Source: Polyangium sp. y55x31 (GTDB lineage: Bacteria > Myxococcota_A > Polyangia > Polyangiales > Polyangiaceae). From it: a stretch of DNA of 64,000 nt. The stretch is taken from NCBI RefSeq assembly GCF_029946505.1, contig NZ_JARZHG010000003.1:186001-250000 (forward strand), in the 5' to 3' direction. Position 1 is the first letter of the stretch, and each line of letters begins with the position of its first letter. The notes under the pieces are model-generated. The model did no database searches, had not been told where the DNA came from, and saw only the letters and a list, made by a program, of their open reading frames with translations. Both the position numbers and the translations under genes were made by a program. Positions 39,461 to 47,941 of this stretch are shown here, one piece after another.

Positions 39461-39928
39461 ATGCGCATTCGTGACGGCTACCTCGTGATCGGCCACTTCG
39501 GCCGGGCGCCCATCCGCATCCACTGGAGCATGCCGCTCGGCGCCTTCGTGCTCTGCGGGTTCAAGTTCGCGCCGGGCGCATGGCTCGGATTCCTGATCCT
39601 CGTCCTCGTACACGAACTCGGTCATGCGCTACTCGCCCGTGCAGTCGGGGGCTATGTCGTCTCCGTCGACGTCCACGCGCTCGGCGGGGTCTGCGATTGG
39701 CACGGCGACGTGACCATGAAGCAACGCGCGCTCGTCGCGTGGGGCGGCGTGCTCGCGCAACTGGCCGTGCTGCTCACGGCGCCCCTCTGGTCGAGCTTCC
39801 TGCCCTCGTGGGGCTTCGCCGGGCAGCTCACGACGGCGCTCACGACGACGAACATGGTGTTGATCGCGCTGAACCTGATCCCCGTGCGGCCGTTCGATGG
39901 GGCCGAAGCTTGGCGGCTGTTTCGGTGA
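39461..39928 (+). CDS. Minimal M50 site-2-protease-like membrane metalloprotease
   Basis: Integral membrane zinc protease of 155 residues. The HELGH motif (H51, E52, H55) lies at the end of the first long hydrophobic helix and the third-ligand motif NLIPVRPFDG (Asp146) near the C-terminus, so the active site is complete. About three membrane segments are evident: residues 26-60, 90-112 and 118-145. No PDZ or CBS domain is present, and the protein is shorter than typical stand-alone M50 enzymes of 200-260 residues. Its fold resembles the SpoIVFB/Rip1 core. The substrate, likely a membrane-bound regulator, is not identifiable; the convergent PEGA kinase is 36 bases away. Confidence 0.88.
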   Translation: MRIRDGYLVIGHFGRAPIRIHWSMPLGAFVLCGFKFAPGAWLGFLILVLVHELGHALLARAVGGYVVSVDVHALGGVCDWHGDVTMKQRALVAWGGVLAQLAVLLTAPLWSSFLPSWGFAGQLTTALTTTNMVLIALNLIPVRPFDGAEAWRLFR

Positions 39929-39964
39929 TCGGTGCCTGCGTGACAAGGAGGCGATCCGCGACCC

Positions 39965-42031
39965 TCACTTGAACTTCACCGCGGCCGTCTTCGTCTCCCC
40001 CGCCTTCACAGTGACGCTCACGGTCTGCTTCCCCTTTTCAGGATGGATGAACGTCACCGTGTGTGTCCCTGCCGGCACGGACAAGCCAACCTTTGGCGTG
40101 CTGCCCAGCGGCCGCCCGTCCAGCACCGCCTTGGATACCGGAATCGAGTTGATGTTGAGCGTCCCGGTCCCCTGCGTTGCCTGGGCGTTGGCCACGCCGG
40201 TCGTAGGCGCCGCGGTGGGCATGGGGCCCGGAGCTCGCGCGGGCTCTGCAGGCTCCGACGCCGGGATCGTACCGACGACCTCCGGCACCGGCCGCTCGAC
40301 GGGCGGCGTAGGGGTCGGGGGCTCCGGCGCGACCGCCTCCAATGAAATGAGAACGGGCTTTTCTTCCCCTCGCAACACGCTAGCGGAGACGACCTTTTCA
40401 GCTTTCCCGGGAGCGGATACTTTGACGATACGGTCTCCCGGCGCGAGGTCGCCGACGACACAGGGCGTCGTCCCGCACCGCTCCACGCCATCCACGTAAA
40501 TGGCGGCCTTGCTGAGGTCGCTGCCGGTAACCTCGATCCGGAGCCCTCCTGTCTTGGGGAGGAGCATAAATGCCCCGAGGCCAAGGGCCCCGAAGAGCGC
40601 CAGGGCGCCGAGCACGACGCCCACCTTTTTCGAAGCGCTCCGCGTGGTCGGCGGGTTCGTCGCCGAAAGTCCGTGGGTCGTGGCGGCTGATTGAGGGATT
40701 GACGTCAGGGAGGGTTGCGATGCAGATGCGTCCGGCGCCGGGGTCGAGGGCGCGAGGTGCTCGGGGCCGACGCGCGCGGGGGTCGAGGGCAGCGGCGCAC
40801 GGGGGGCGGCAAGCTGCAGCGGAGCCTCGCTGGGCGAAGGCGGCGGCACGCGGAGCTCGGAGGGTGCAGCCTGCAAAGGCAAGGTCTGCAAAACAGCGGC
40901 GCGAGGATTCTGGGGAGGCGGGAGGGGCGCCGTCTGCTCGGGCACGCTGTAGAGCCCCGGAGCAAGTACGGCCGTCTGCACGGGCGGCGGCGGCACGGAC
41001 GGCGGTTTCGGCAGGAGGGGCATCGTGCGCACCGCTTGTTTCTTCGTGATACCGAGCAACGCTTGCGGACGAATCTGCTGCGTCTCTCCGTCGTCGTAAC
41101 CGCTATCGAGCAGCTCGGCGAGCTCCCGCACGGCGTCTTCCACGCTCGGCCAGCGCTCGACGGCGTTTTTCCGGAGGCACCGTCCCAGCCATTCGTCGAA
41201 GCCACGCGGGAAGAGATGCGCCTTGGCGCCCGCACGAGCGACCGCGGACGGCGTCGGCTGCAGGGCCACGCCCATCATGATGTCCGCGAGGCTGCCGCGC
41301 TCCCCGCCCGTCCACAGATGCCCGGGCGGCGCGCCGAGCAGGAGCTCGTACGCGATGACGCCGAGGGCCCAGACATCGGTCTGTGGTGTGATGCCGTGCG
41401 CGATCGTGATCCCCATCTTCGCGGCCATGGGCCTCATCCCGGCGCCGAGCTGCTCGGGGGCGGCGTACGCGGGTGATCCGACCTGCGTGGCGGTTCCTTG
41501 AATGCCCTCCTCGAGGACCTTGGCGATGCCGAAATCGACGACCTTGAGCAGCGGGCTCCTTCTGCGGTCGTACGTGAGAAACAGATTTCCGGGCTTGAGA
41601 TCCCGGTGAACGACGCCCGCCGCGTGGGCTTGTCCGAGCGCATCTGCGAGCTGGACGAAGAGGATCCGCATGAGGCCCGGCGGAACGGGCCCGCGCTGCT
41701 TGACGTACCTGTCGAGCGTGTCGCCTTCGAGCAGTTCCATGGCGAGGAACGGCACGCCGCGCTGCGGATCGATCCCGGCATCGAACACGTCGACGATGTG
41801 GGGGTTTTTCCCGACCCGGGCGCCGACGCGCGCCTCCTGGACGAACAGGTCGCGAATCTCGTCGCGGTCGATGAGCTGCGGGAGCACGAGCTTGAGCGCG
41901 CACGTTTGGCCGGTGCCGAGGTGCGTCGCGCGATACACCGCGGCCATGTTGCCCTGCCCGAGCCACGACTCGACGCGGTACCGGCCTGCGACGACGTCGC
42001 CAGGGGCTGCGGGGGCTCCCGTGGATGCCAT
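39965..42031 (-). CDS. Ser/Thr protein kinase with two PEGA domains
   Basis: Kinase of 688 residues. The catalytic domain covers 15-310, with glycine loop LGQGNMAAVY, Lys47 (CALK), HRDLKPGN (Asp144), DFG 166-168 and YAAPEQ. A 150-residue Pro-rich juxtamembrane linker leads to a membrane helix at about 479-500. Outside are two PEGA domains: residues 505-560 (AAIYVDGVERCGTTPCVVG) and 620-688 (SKAVLDGRPLGSTPKVGLSVPAG with the PEGA-like ending). PEGA domains bind surface or peptidoglycan-linked structures. It diverges from the island B VgrG operon across a 292-base gap, so it is a candidate regulator of that T6SS island. Confidence 0.93.
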   Translation of the reverse strand: MASTGAPAAPGDVVAGRYRVESWLGQGNMAAVYRATHLGTGQTCALKLVLPQLIDRDEIRDLFVQEARVGARVGKNPHIVDVFDAGIDPQRGVPFLAMELLEGDTLDRYVKQRGPVPPGLMRILFVQLADALGQAHAAGVVHRDLKPGNLFLTYDRRRSPLLKVVDFGIAKVLEEGIQGTATQVGSPAYAAPEQLGAGMRPMAAKMGITIAHGITPQTDVWALGVIAYELLLGAPPGHLWTGGERGSLADIMMGVALQPTPSAVARAGAKAHLFPRGFDEWLGRCLRKNAVERWPSVEDAVRELAELLDSGYDDGETQQIRPQALLGITKKQAVRTMPLLPKPPSVPPPPVQTAVLAPGLYSVPEQTAPLPPPQNPRAAVLQTLPLQAAPSELRVPPPSPSEAPLQLAAPRAPLPSTPARVGPEHLAPSTPAPDASASQPSLTSIPQSAATTHGLSATNPPTTRSASKKVGVVLGALALFGALGLGAFMLLPKTGGLRIEVTGSDLSKAAIYVDGVERCGTTPCVVGDLAPGDRIVKVSAPGKAEKVVSASVLRGEEKPVLISLEAVAPEPPTPTPPVERPVPEVVGTIPASEPAEPARAPGPMPTAAPTTGVANAQATQGTGTLNINSIPVSKAVLDGRPLGSTPKVGLSVPAGTHTVTFIHPEKGKQTVSVTVKAGETKTAAVKFK

Positions 42032-42323
42032 GAGGCGGGAGTGTACAGCGGGTGGTTTGGTGGGGGAAACAGGTACGCGTACTACGTAGGTGGGATTGAC
42101 ATGGGAGCGGGATTGAGGGGTGGCTTGGTCATGAGGGATGTGTGGGGAGTGTGGTTACATGTTGACATTTGGCGTGGTTGGTTGGTGGGGATGGTGGATT
42201 CAGGGTTGGCGTTGGGTGGGAGCGTACTAACCAGCGGAAGTTACTAAGGTTTGTTCCGGGGCACACGAGAGTGTTTACGGGCAAACCCTGAGGTTGGTAG
42301 GGTGAACACGAGGTGTCGCGCGC
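42032..42323. other. Divergent control region of T6SS island B
   Basis: This gap separates the PEGA kinase and vgrG. On the plus strand it is strikingly G/T-rich and includes GGCGTGGTTGGTTGGTGGGG (42171-42190), a two-tetrad G-quadruplex-type pattern. TTGACA occurs at about 42161 and 42093 on the plus strand, but no paired -10 is convincing. No gene is seen. Confidence 0.5.
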
Positions 42324-44408
42324 ATGCCGGTCTTGGAGTTGACGTTTGCCTGCGGAGAGAGCTCGCTGTCGGTGCGGCGCTTCTCGGTGCACGAGTCGGT
42401 GTCGGGGCTGTTCACGGTCTCCGTATGGGCGCGGTCCGAGAGCCCGAGCATCGACCTCGAGGCGATCATCGGGCAGCCGGCGTCCTTGCGGGTCGTGAGC
42501 GGATGGCTCTTCGCGCGGCTCGGCGGCGCGCGACTCTGGACGGGCATCGTGAGCTCTATCGAGCAGGTGCAGGCGGTGCAGCCTGCGTCGGGCGCGAAGG
42601 AGCTGTCGACCTATTCGCTGCGCATCGTGCCCGACCTCTGGATGCTCACGCAGCGGCGGAACTACCGCATCTTTCAGCACCTCTCGATCCCGGACATCGT
42701 CGACGAACTCCTCGATGACTGGGGTATCGAAAAGGTCTGGGAGATCGATCGCGGCAAGTACCCGAAGCTCGAGTACAAGGCGCAGTACGGCGAGAGTGAT
42801 TTCGCGTTCTTCAGCCGTTTGCTCGAAGAAGCAGGAATCGGCTTCACGTTCCCGGACGACGACGCGAAAGGCTCGAAGCTGACGCTCTCCGACAAGCTCG
42901 AATCGAACACGCCGCGGCCCGGCGGGGCTCTGCCGTACGTGGACAACCCGAACCAGGAGGCCGAGAAGGAGTTCGTGTCGGGGATCCGTTTGTCCTACGG
43001 GGTACGCCCCGGGGCGCACACGATTCGCGACTACGACTTTCGCAACCCGTCGTTCGAGCTTTTCGGCGAGGCGCCGAAGGCCAAGGGGCAGGAGGCGAAG
43101 TACGAGCAGTACCATTACGAGCCCGGGGCATTCCTGGTCGAAGGTGGCAAGGGCGGCGGGACGCCGGCCGCGGACGACAAGGGGGTCGCGCGGTACGATC
43201 AAGGGTTCGGCAAGGGGCGCGCAACGCGGATGCTCGGCGGGACCCGGGTGGATAGGCGCGTCGTGTCGTTTGATACGAATACGATCGATCTCTGGCCGGG
43301 GCAGGTCTTCTCGATCGACCGGCATCCGCACGCGGACATCACGGAGTCGACGAAGCTCCTCGTGACGGAGTTTTCGGTGGAGGGGACGCCGGAGGGCGAG
43401 TGGAGCATGTCCGGACAAGCGGTCTTCACGGACGCGCCCTACAGGCCGCCGCAGCGGACGCCGAAGCCGCGCGTCGAGGGCGTGCAGAGCGCGCGGGTCG
43501 TGGGGCCGAAGGGCCAGGAGATCCACACGGACGAGTTTGGCCGGGTACGCGTGCAATTCCCCTGGGATCGCGAGGGGAAGAATGACGACAACAGCTCCTG
43601 CTGGATTCGCGTGAGCCAGGGATGGGCCGGGACGGGTTATGGAATGATCGTGATCCCGCGGATTGGGCAGGAGGTGATGGTGGGTTTCCTGGAGGGTGAC
43701 CCGGACCAACCGATCATCGTGGGCCGCGTCTACAATGCGAAGCAGGCGGTGCCGTACAAGCTGCCGGAGCACAAGACGCGCAGCACGTGGAAGAGCGATT
43801 CGTCGCTCGGCTCGGACGGATTCAACGAGATCATGTTCGAGGATCTCAAGGGCCAGGAACTCGTGTACGAGCAGGCGCAGAAGAATCGGCGCAGGCTGGT
43901 GAAGAACGACGAGACGATCACGATCGGGCGCGACCGGCAGAAGCTCGTGAAGAACGACGAGTATGAAAAGACGCTCGGGTTCCTGAAGGTGTACGTCGGC
44001 AAGGATCAGGACATCGTCGTCAAGCAGAACAAGCGAGAGCGAATCGAGGGGGATTCGCATCTGCGGGTGTACGGGAAGCGCAATCAGCGGATCGAGGGGA
44101 AACAATCGCTGACGGTGAAGGGCGACCGGCACGAGCTCGTCGGGAAGAACTATGCGATCGGGGTCAACGAGGAGATCCACGTCGCGGCGGGAACGGCCAT
44201 TGTCATCGAGGCGGGGAAGGACCTGACGATCAAGGGGCCGGGCGGGTTCGTGCGGATTGATCAGAGCGGGGTGACGATTCGCGGAAGGCAGGTGCGAATC
44301 AACAGCGGTGGGTCGCCGGGGAGTGGGAAGGGGTCGAGCCCGGATGAGCCGGAAGAGGCGATCGAGGCCGAGGTGGATGACGTCAGCGTGACGCTGATCG
44401 GGCAGTAG
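42324..44408 (+). CDS. vgrG: VgrG spike protein, first gene of T6SS island B
   Basis: VgrG of 694 residues. The gp27-like part opens MPVLELTFACGESSLSVRRF and contains FQHLSIPDIVDELLDDWGIE and YGESDFAFFSRLLEEAGIGFT. The gp5 OB-fold carries the diagnostic GRVRVQFPWDREG, then CWIRVSQGW and GYGMIVIPRIGQEVMVGFLE. The needle follows (TRSTWKSDSSLGSDGFNEIM onward), with many short charged repeats and ending in VRIDQSGVTIRGRQVRINSG. The last 60 residues are acidic and unstructured. It has no toxin extension. GGAGGAGGAG starts at its stop codon and serves as ribosome site for the PAAR gene 11 bases later, so the operon is tight. The gene is distinct from the octapeptide VgrG of island A. Confidence 0.95.
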   Translation: MPVLELTFACGESSLSVRRFSVHESVSGLFTVSVWARSESPSIDLEAIIGQPASLRVVSGWLFARLGGARLWTGIVSSIEQVQAVQPASGAKELSTYSLRIVPDLWMLTQRRNYRIFQHLSIPDIVDELLDDWGIEKVWEIDRGKYPKLEYKAQYGESDFAFFSRLLEEAGIGFTFPDDDAKGSKLTLSDKLESNTPRPGGALPYVDNPNQEAEKEFVSGIRLSYGVRPGAHTIRDYDFRNPSFELFGEAPKAKGQEAKYEQYHYEPGAFLVEGGKGGGTPAADDKGVARYDQGFGKGRATRMLGGTRVDRRVVSFDTNTIDLWPGQVFSIDRHPHADITESTKLLVTEFSVEGTPEGEWSMSGQAVFTDAPYRPPQRTPKPRVEGVQSARVVGPKGQEIHTDEFGRVRVQFPWDREGKNDDNSSCWIRVSQGWAGTGYGMIVIPRIGQEVMVGFLEGDPDQPIIVGRVYNAKQAVPYKLPEHKTRSTWKSDSSLGSDGFNEIMFEDLKGQELVYEQAQKNRRRLVKNDETITIGRDRQKLVKNDEYEKTLGFLKVYVGKDQDIVVKQNKRERIEGDSHLRVYGKRNQRIEGKQSLTVKGDRHELVGKNYAIGVNEEIHVAAGTAIVIEAGKDLTIKGPGGFVRIDQSGVTIRGRQVRINSGGSPGSGKGSSPDEPEEAIEAEVDDVSVTLIGQ

Positions 44409-44419
44409 GAGGAGGAGCG

Positions 44420-44782
44420 ATGCCGCCGGCTGCGAGGATTCTAGATCGACATACGTGCCCGCTGCACCCACCGAACGTGATCGTGACGGGAGAGGAGACG
44501 GTTGTCGTCGGGTACCAGTGGCAGGCGCGCGTCGGGGACCTGGAGGCTTGCGGCGCGTTCATCGTGATGGGCGAACCGACGGTGATCATCGGGTACAAGG
44601 ACGCGGCGCGGCGGGGGGATCCGACGAGTCACGGCGGACGGATCGTTTCGGGTTGTCCGACGGTGCTGATCGGGTCGAATCCGCAGATGGAGACCCTGCG
44701 CACGGACAAACCGTTCTGCGAGGAATGCGAGCGGAAAAAGAAGGAACGCGAGGAGCGGCGGAAGAGGGGGCGGAAATCGTGA
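44420..44782 (+). CDS. PAAR-repeat T6SS tip protein
   Basis: Protein of 120 residues that caps the VgrG trimer. The PAAR region has the expected pattern: MPPAARILDRHTCPLHPP, the Cys/His at the front, ARVGDLEACGAFIVMGEPTVI and RRGDPTSHGGRIVSGCPTVLI, with histidine/cysteine positions suited to zinc. The tail is a highly charged Lys/Arg/Glu stretch (RKKKEREERRKRGRK). ATG 44420 follows GGAGGAGGAG by 3-5 bases. Its last 4 bases overlap the next gene's GTG start (GTGA). It is the sharp tip for either of the two VgrGs and needs no fused cargo. Confidence 0.93.
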   Translation: MPPAARILDRHTCPLHPPNVIVTGEETVVVGYQWQARVGDLEACGAFIVMGEPTVIIGYKDAARRGDPTSHGGRIVSGCPTVLIGSNPQMETLRTDKPFCEECERKKKEREERRKRGRKS

Positions 44783-45666
44783 CGGGGCCGCGGCTCATCG
44801 TGGAGGTTCAGTGGGGGAAACTCGCGGGCACGAAGATCGTGCTGAAGGCGGGGCAAGCGGTGCGCGTGGGGCGGATGGCGGGCGCCGATTTCGTGGTCGA
44901 GCACGATGGGGAGATGTCGCGGCTCCATTTCGAGATCGAATGGGACGGGGCGCGCGCGGTCGTGAGGGATCTCGGGAGCATCAAGGGGACGAGGCTCGGG
45001 GGAAAGGTAATCGAGGGGGAAGAGGAGATCCCGCACGGGGGGTGGATTCAGGCAGGAGAGACGGATTTCATGGTGTACGTCGAGGGGAGGACGCCGGCGC
45101 CAGAGGAGGATTTCGACGAGGAGGATCGGGAGGCGGCGCGGGCGGAGCGGAAGCGGCGGGAGGCGGCCGAGAAGGCGCTCGAGGAGCTGCGGGGGGTGGC
45201 GGGGCGGGAGAGGCTTTATGCGGTGGTGGATGCGGCGCGGGACGATCGGATTCTCGAATTGCTGAGAGAGCACGTGGAGCCGCATCGGTCGCTGTACGAC
45301 GGGATCGAGGGGGAGACGCTGGAGGAGGTCGCGCCGTATCTGGTGGGGCCGATGCGGGAGGATTCGGAGCTGCTCGACAAGCTCGTCCTCGAGGGGTGGG
45401 GGAAGCGGTGGGGGATCTGGTGTACGAGTGAGGAGCGGTTTGTCGAGGTAAGGCGGCATTGGAGACGGTTTCTGATGGTGGAGCTGGAGGAATCGGGGGA
45501 GCGGGTCTATTTCAGGTTTTATGATCCGGGTGTGATGAGGGTGTTCTGGGATTCGTGCGAGGAAGGGCAGCGGGCGGAGCTGTTCGGGCGGGCGCGCTCG
45601 TGGTACCTCGAGCAAGAAGACGGGGACATCGAGCATGTGAGGAGCGGCGTCGATGGCCATTCTTGA
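44779..45666 (+). CDS. FHA-DUF4123 fusion, T6SS effector adaptor
   Basis: Protein of 295 residues. Residues 1-100 form an FHA domain: a QAVRVGRMAGADFVV strand, DGEMSRLHFEIEW (Ser/Arg/His positions of the phosphothreonine pocket) and LGSIKGTRLGG. A charged helical linker (EEDREAARAERKRREAAEKA) leads to a DUF4123 domain from about 155 (LYAVVDAARDDRILELL, VAPYLVGPM, RFYDPGVMRVFW). DUF4123 proteins are chaperones that load effectors on VgrG. The FHA part suggests loading is gated by Thr phosphorylation, for which kinases are encoded close by. Start GTG 44779 overlaps PAAR's stop; its own end overlaps the next VgrG start by 14 bases. Confidence 0.9.
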   Translation: MTGPRLIVEVQWGKLAGTKIVLKAGQAVRVGRMAGADFVVEHDGEMSRLHFEIEWDGARAVVRDLGSIKGTRLGGKVIEGEEEIPHGGWIQAGETDFMVYVEGRTPAPEEDFDEEDREAARAERKRREAAEKALEELRGVAGRERLYAVVDAARDDRILELLREHVEPHRSLYDGIEGETLEEVAPYLVGPMREDSELLDKLVLEGWGKRWGIWCTSEERFVEVRRHWRRFLMVELEESGERVYFRFYDPGVMRVFWDSCEEGQRAELFGRARSWYLEQEDGDIEHVRSGVDGHS

Positions 45667-47914
45667 GCTGTCCCTGGCCTCCGGCGAGCTCTCGGTGCGA
45701 CGTTTCGTCGTGCGGGAGGCCGTTTCGTCGTTGTTCTCCATCTCGATCTGGGGGCGATCGCCGGATCCCAGCTTCGACCTCGGTGCGATTCTGGACCAGC
45801 CAGCGACCCTTCGGTCGGTACCGGGGTACGTGCACGTCGCGGGCTTGGGGGGGCGCACGTGGAAAGGCATTGTCGTCGATGCCGAGCAGGTCCACGCGCT
45901 TCAACCCGCAGCCGGCCAGAAGGGGTTGTCCACGTATCACGTGCGGATCGTGCCCGAGCTGTTCCGGCTTGGGCAGCGGCGGGGGAATCGTATCTTCCAG
46001 CACGTCTCCATCCCCGACATCATCGACGAACTCCTCGGCGAATGGTCGATCGAGAAGGTGTGGAAGATCGATCGGGCGAAGTACCCGAAGCTCGAATACA
46101 AGGTCCAGTACGGGGAGACCGATTATCACTTCTTCAGTCGGCTCCTGGAGGAAGCGGGGATTGCATTCACGTTCCCGGAGGATCAGGGCGGCAAGCTGAC
46201 GTTCAGCGATCGGCTGGAGGCGAATCCCGTCCGGTCGGGTCAGCCGATCCGGTACGTGGATCATCCGGGGCAGTCCTCCGAGCAGGAGTACGTGACGGCC
46301 GTTCGATTCGCGCGTGGCGTGCGATCCGGCGCGTACACGATGCGCGACCATGAGTTCCGGAACCCGGATTTTGCGCTGTTCGGCGAGGCACCGCGGGCGG
46401 GTGGGTTCGAGGATCGGAACGAGCAGTACCATTTTGATCAGGGCGGGTTCCTCGTCGAAACGGGCAAGGGCGGGGGAACGCCGGTGGCCGACGACAAGGG
46501 GGTTGCGCGGCACGACGAGAAGTATGGCAAAGAGCTCGCGGAGCGGTCGCTGCATGGTGAGCGCGTGGGGGTGCGGGGGGCGTCGTTCGAGGCGAATACG
46601 TTCGACCTCGCGCCGGGCGTCATTTTCTCGATGGACCGGCATCCTCACGCGGAGCTTTCGGTGGGTCGAAAGCTGCTCGTGCTGGAGACGACGTTCGAGG
46701 GCACGGCGGAAGGCGAGTGGACGCTGTCGGGGCATGCGGTGTTCGCCGAGGTGCCGTATCGCCCGCCGCGCAGGACACCGAAGCCGGTGGTGCATGGTTT
46801 GCAGAGCGCGACGGTGGTGGGGCCGAAGGGGCAAGAGATCCACACGGACGAGTTTGGCCGGGTGCGGGTGCAATTTCCCTGGGACCGGGAGGGTAAGAAG
46901 GACGACGATAGCTCATGCTGGATCCGCGTGAATCAGGGCTGGGGTGGCATGGGGTACGGGATGATCGTGCTGCCGCGAATCGGGCAGGAGGTCCTGGTCG
47001 GGTTTGCCGAGGGGGATCCGGATCTGCCGTTCGTGATGGGGCGCGTGTACAATGCGGTGCAGCAGGTGCCGTATCGGCTGCCGGAGCACAAGACGCGTAG
47101 CACGTGGAAAAGTGATTCGTCGCTCGGGTCGGGTGGGTTCAACGAGATCATGTTCGAGGATCTCGCGAAGAAGGAGCTCGTCTGGCAGCAGGCCGAGAAG
47201 GACCGGACGCGGCTGGTCAAGAATGACGAGTTTGCGACGGTGGTGCATGACCGGCAGAAACTCGTGAAGAGGAACGAGCAGGAGCATACGGACGGGTTTC
47301 GGAAGCGGTGGGTGGGGAAGGATGCGGATGGGGTCACGAAGAAGAAGAAGCGGGAGCGGATCGATGTCGATGTGAGCCTCGATGTGAAGGGGGACCGGGG
47401 CGAGCAGATCGACGGGAAGCAATCGCTGACGGTGGTGGACGAGCGGCAGGAGGTCGTCGAGGGGGCGTATGCGCTGCGGGTGGGGAAGGAGGCGCATTAC
47501 CTCGCGGGGGAGGAGTACGTGGGCGAGGCGGGGGAGGCGTTCACGCTGAAAGGGCCCGGGGGGTTTTTGCAGTTCGATGGGAGCGGGGTGACGATTCAGG
47601 GGACGGTGGTGAGGATCAATGTCTCCGGGAGGCCGGGGAAGGGGAAGGGGAGTAAGCCGGAGAAACCCGAGCAACCGGACATTAACACGGAATCCTATGA
47701 CGGCTGTTTTGTGATCACAGACTTGAACTCGGATGAGCCAATCGCAGCCCAGCGTTATCGAATCACTCGTGAGGACGGGAACGTGATCGAGGGACGGACG
47801 GACGCCGAAGGCCATACCTCACTCGTGGCGACGAATGGTCCCGAAAAGTTGGAGCTCGAATTGTTGCCCGATGAGGAGGAACAGTTCTTCCTCCGGGCCA
47901 AGGACGGTCCCTGA
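45653..47914 (+). CDS. vgrG: VgrG spike protein with transthyretin-like C-terminal extension
   Basis: VgrG of 753 residues, paralogous to the one at 42.3 kb: FQHVSIPDIIDELLGEWSIE, YGETDYHFFSRLLEEAGIAFT, GRVRVQFPWDREGKKDDDSS, GYGMIVLPRIGQEVLVGFAEG. The needle carries IQGTVVRINVSGRPGKGKGS, after which a linker of Lys/Pro/Glu leads to a domain of about 70 residues (CFVITDLNSDEPIAAQRYRI, EGRTDAEGHTSLVATNGPEK) resembling the transthyretin-like modules that anchor effectors. The ATG overlaps the FHA-DUF4123 gene by 14 bases. The toxin-44-like gene begins 27 bases downstream, so this VgrG is its probable carrier, with the FHA-DUF4123 protein as loader. Confidence 0.94.
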   Translation: MAILELSLASGELSVRRFVVREAVSSLFSISIWGRSPDPSFDLGAILDQPATLRSVPGYVHVAGLGGRTWKGIVVDAEQVHALQPAAGQKGLSTYHVRIVPELFRLGQRRGNRIFQHVSIPDIIDELLGEWSIEKVWKIDRAKYPKLEYKVQYGETDYHFFSRLLEEAGIAFTFPEDQGGKLTFSDRLEANPVRSGQPIRYVDHPGQSSEQEYVTAVRFARGVRSGAYTMRDHEFRNPDFALFGEAPRAGGFEDRNEQYHFDQGGFLVETGKGGGTPVADDKGVARHDEKYGKELAERSLHGERVGVRGASFEANTFDLAPGVIFSMDRHPHAELSVGRKLLVLETTFEGTAEGEWTLSGHAVFAEVPYRPPRRTPKPVVHGLQSATVVGPKGQEIHTDEFGRVRVQFPWDREGKKDDDSSCWIRVNQGWGGMGYGMIVLPRIGQEVLVGFAEGDPDLPFVMGRVYNAVQQVPYRLPEHKTRSTWKSDSSLGSGGFNEIMFEDLAKKELVWQQAEKDRTRLVKNDEFATVVHDRQKLVKRNEQEHTDGFRKRWVGKDADGVTKKKKRERIDVDVSLDVKGDRGEQIDGKQSLTVVDERQEVVEGAYALRVGKEAHYLAGEEYVGEAGEAFTLKGPGGFLQFDGSGVTIQGTVVRINVSGRPGKGKGSKPEKPEQPDINTESYDGCFVITDLNSDEPIAAQRYRITREDGNVIEGRTDAEGHTSLVATNGPEKLELELLPDEEEQFFLRAKDGP

Positions 47915-47941
47915 AACTTCATCATCCTGTACGAATGCGCC

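Noticed and set aside
42089..42166. Two TTGACA hexamers in the island B control region as promoters
   Set aside because: No -10 element at 16-18 bases in either case; surrounding sequence is G/T-rich.
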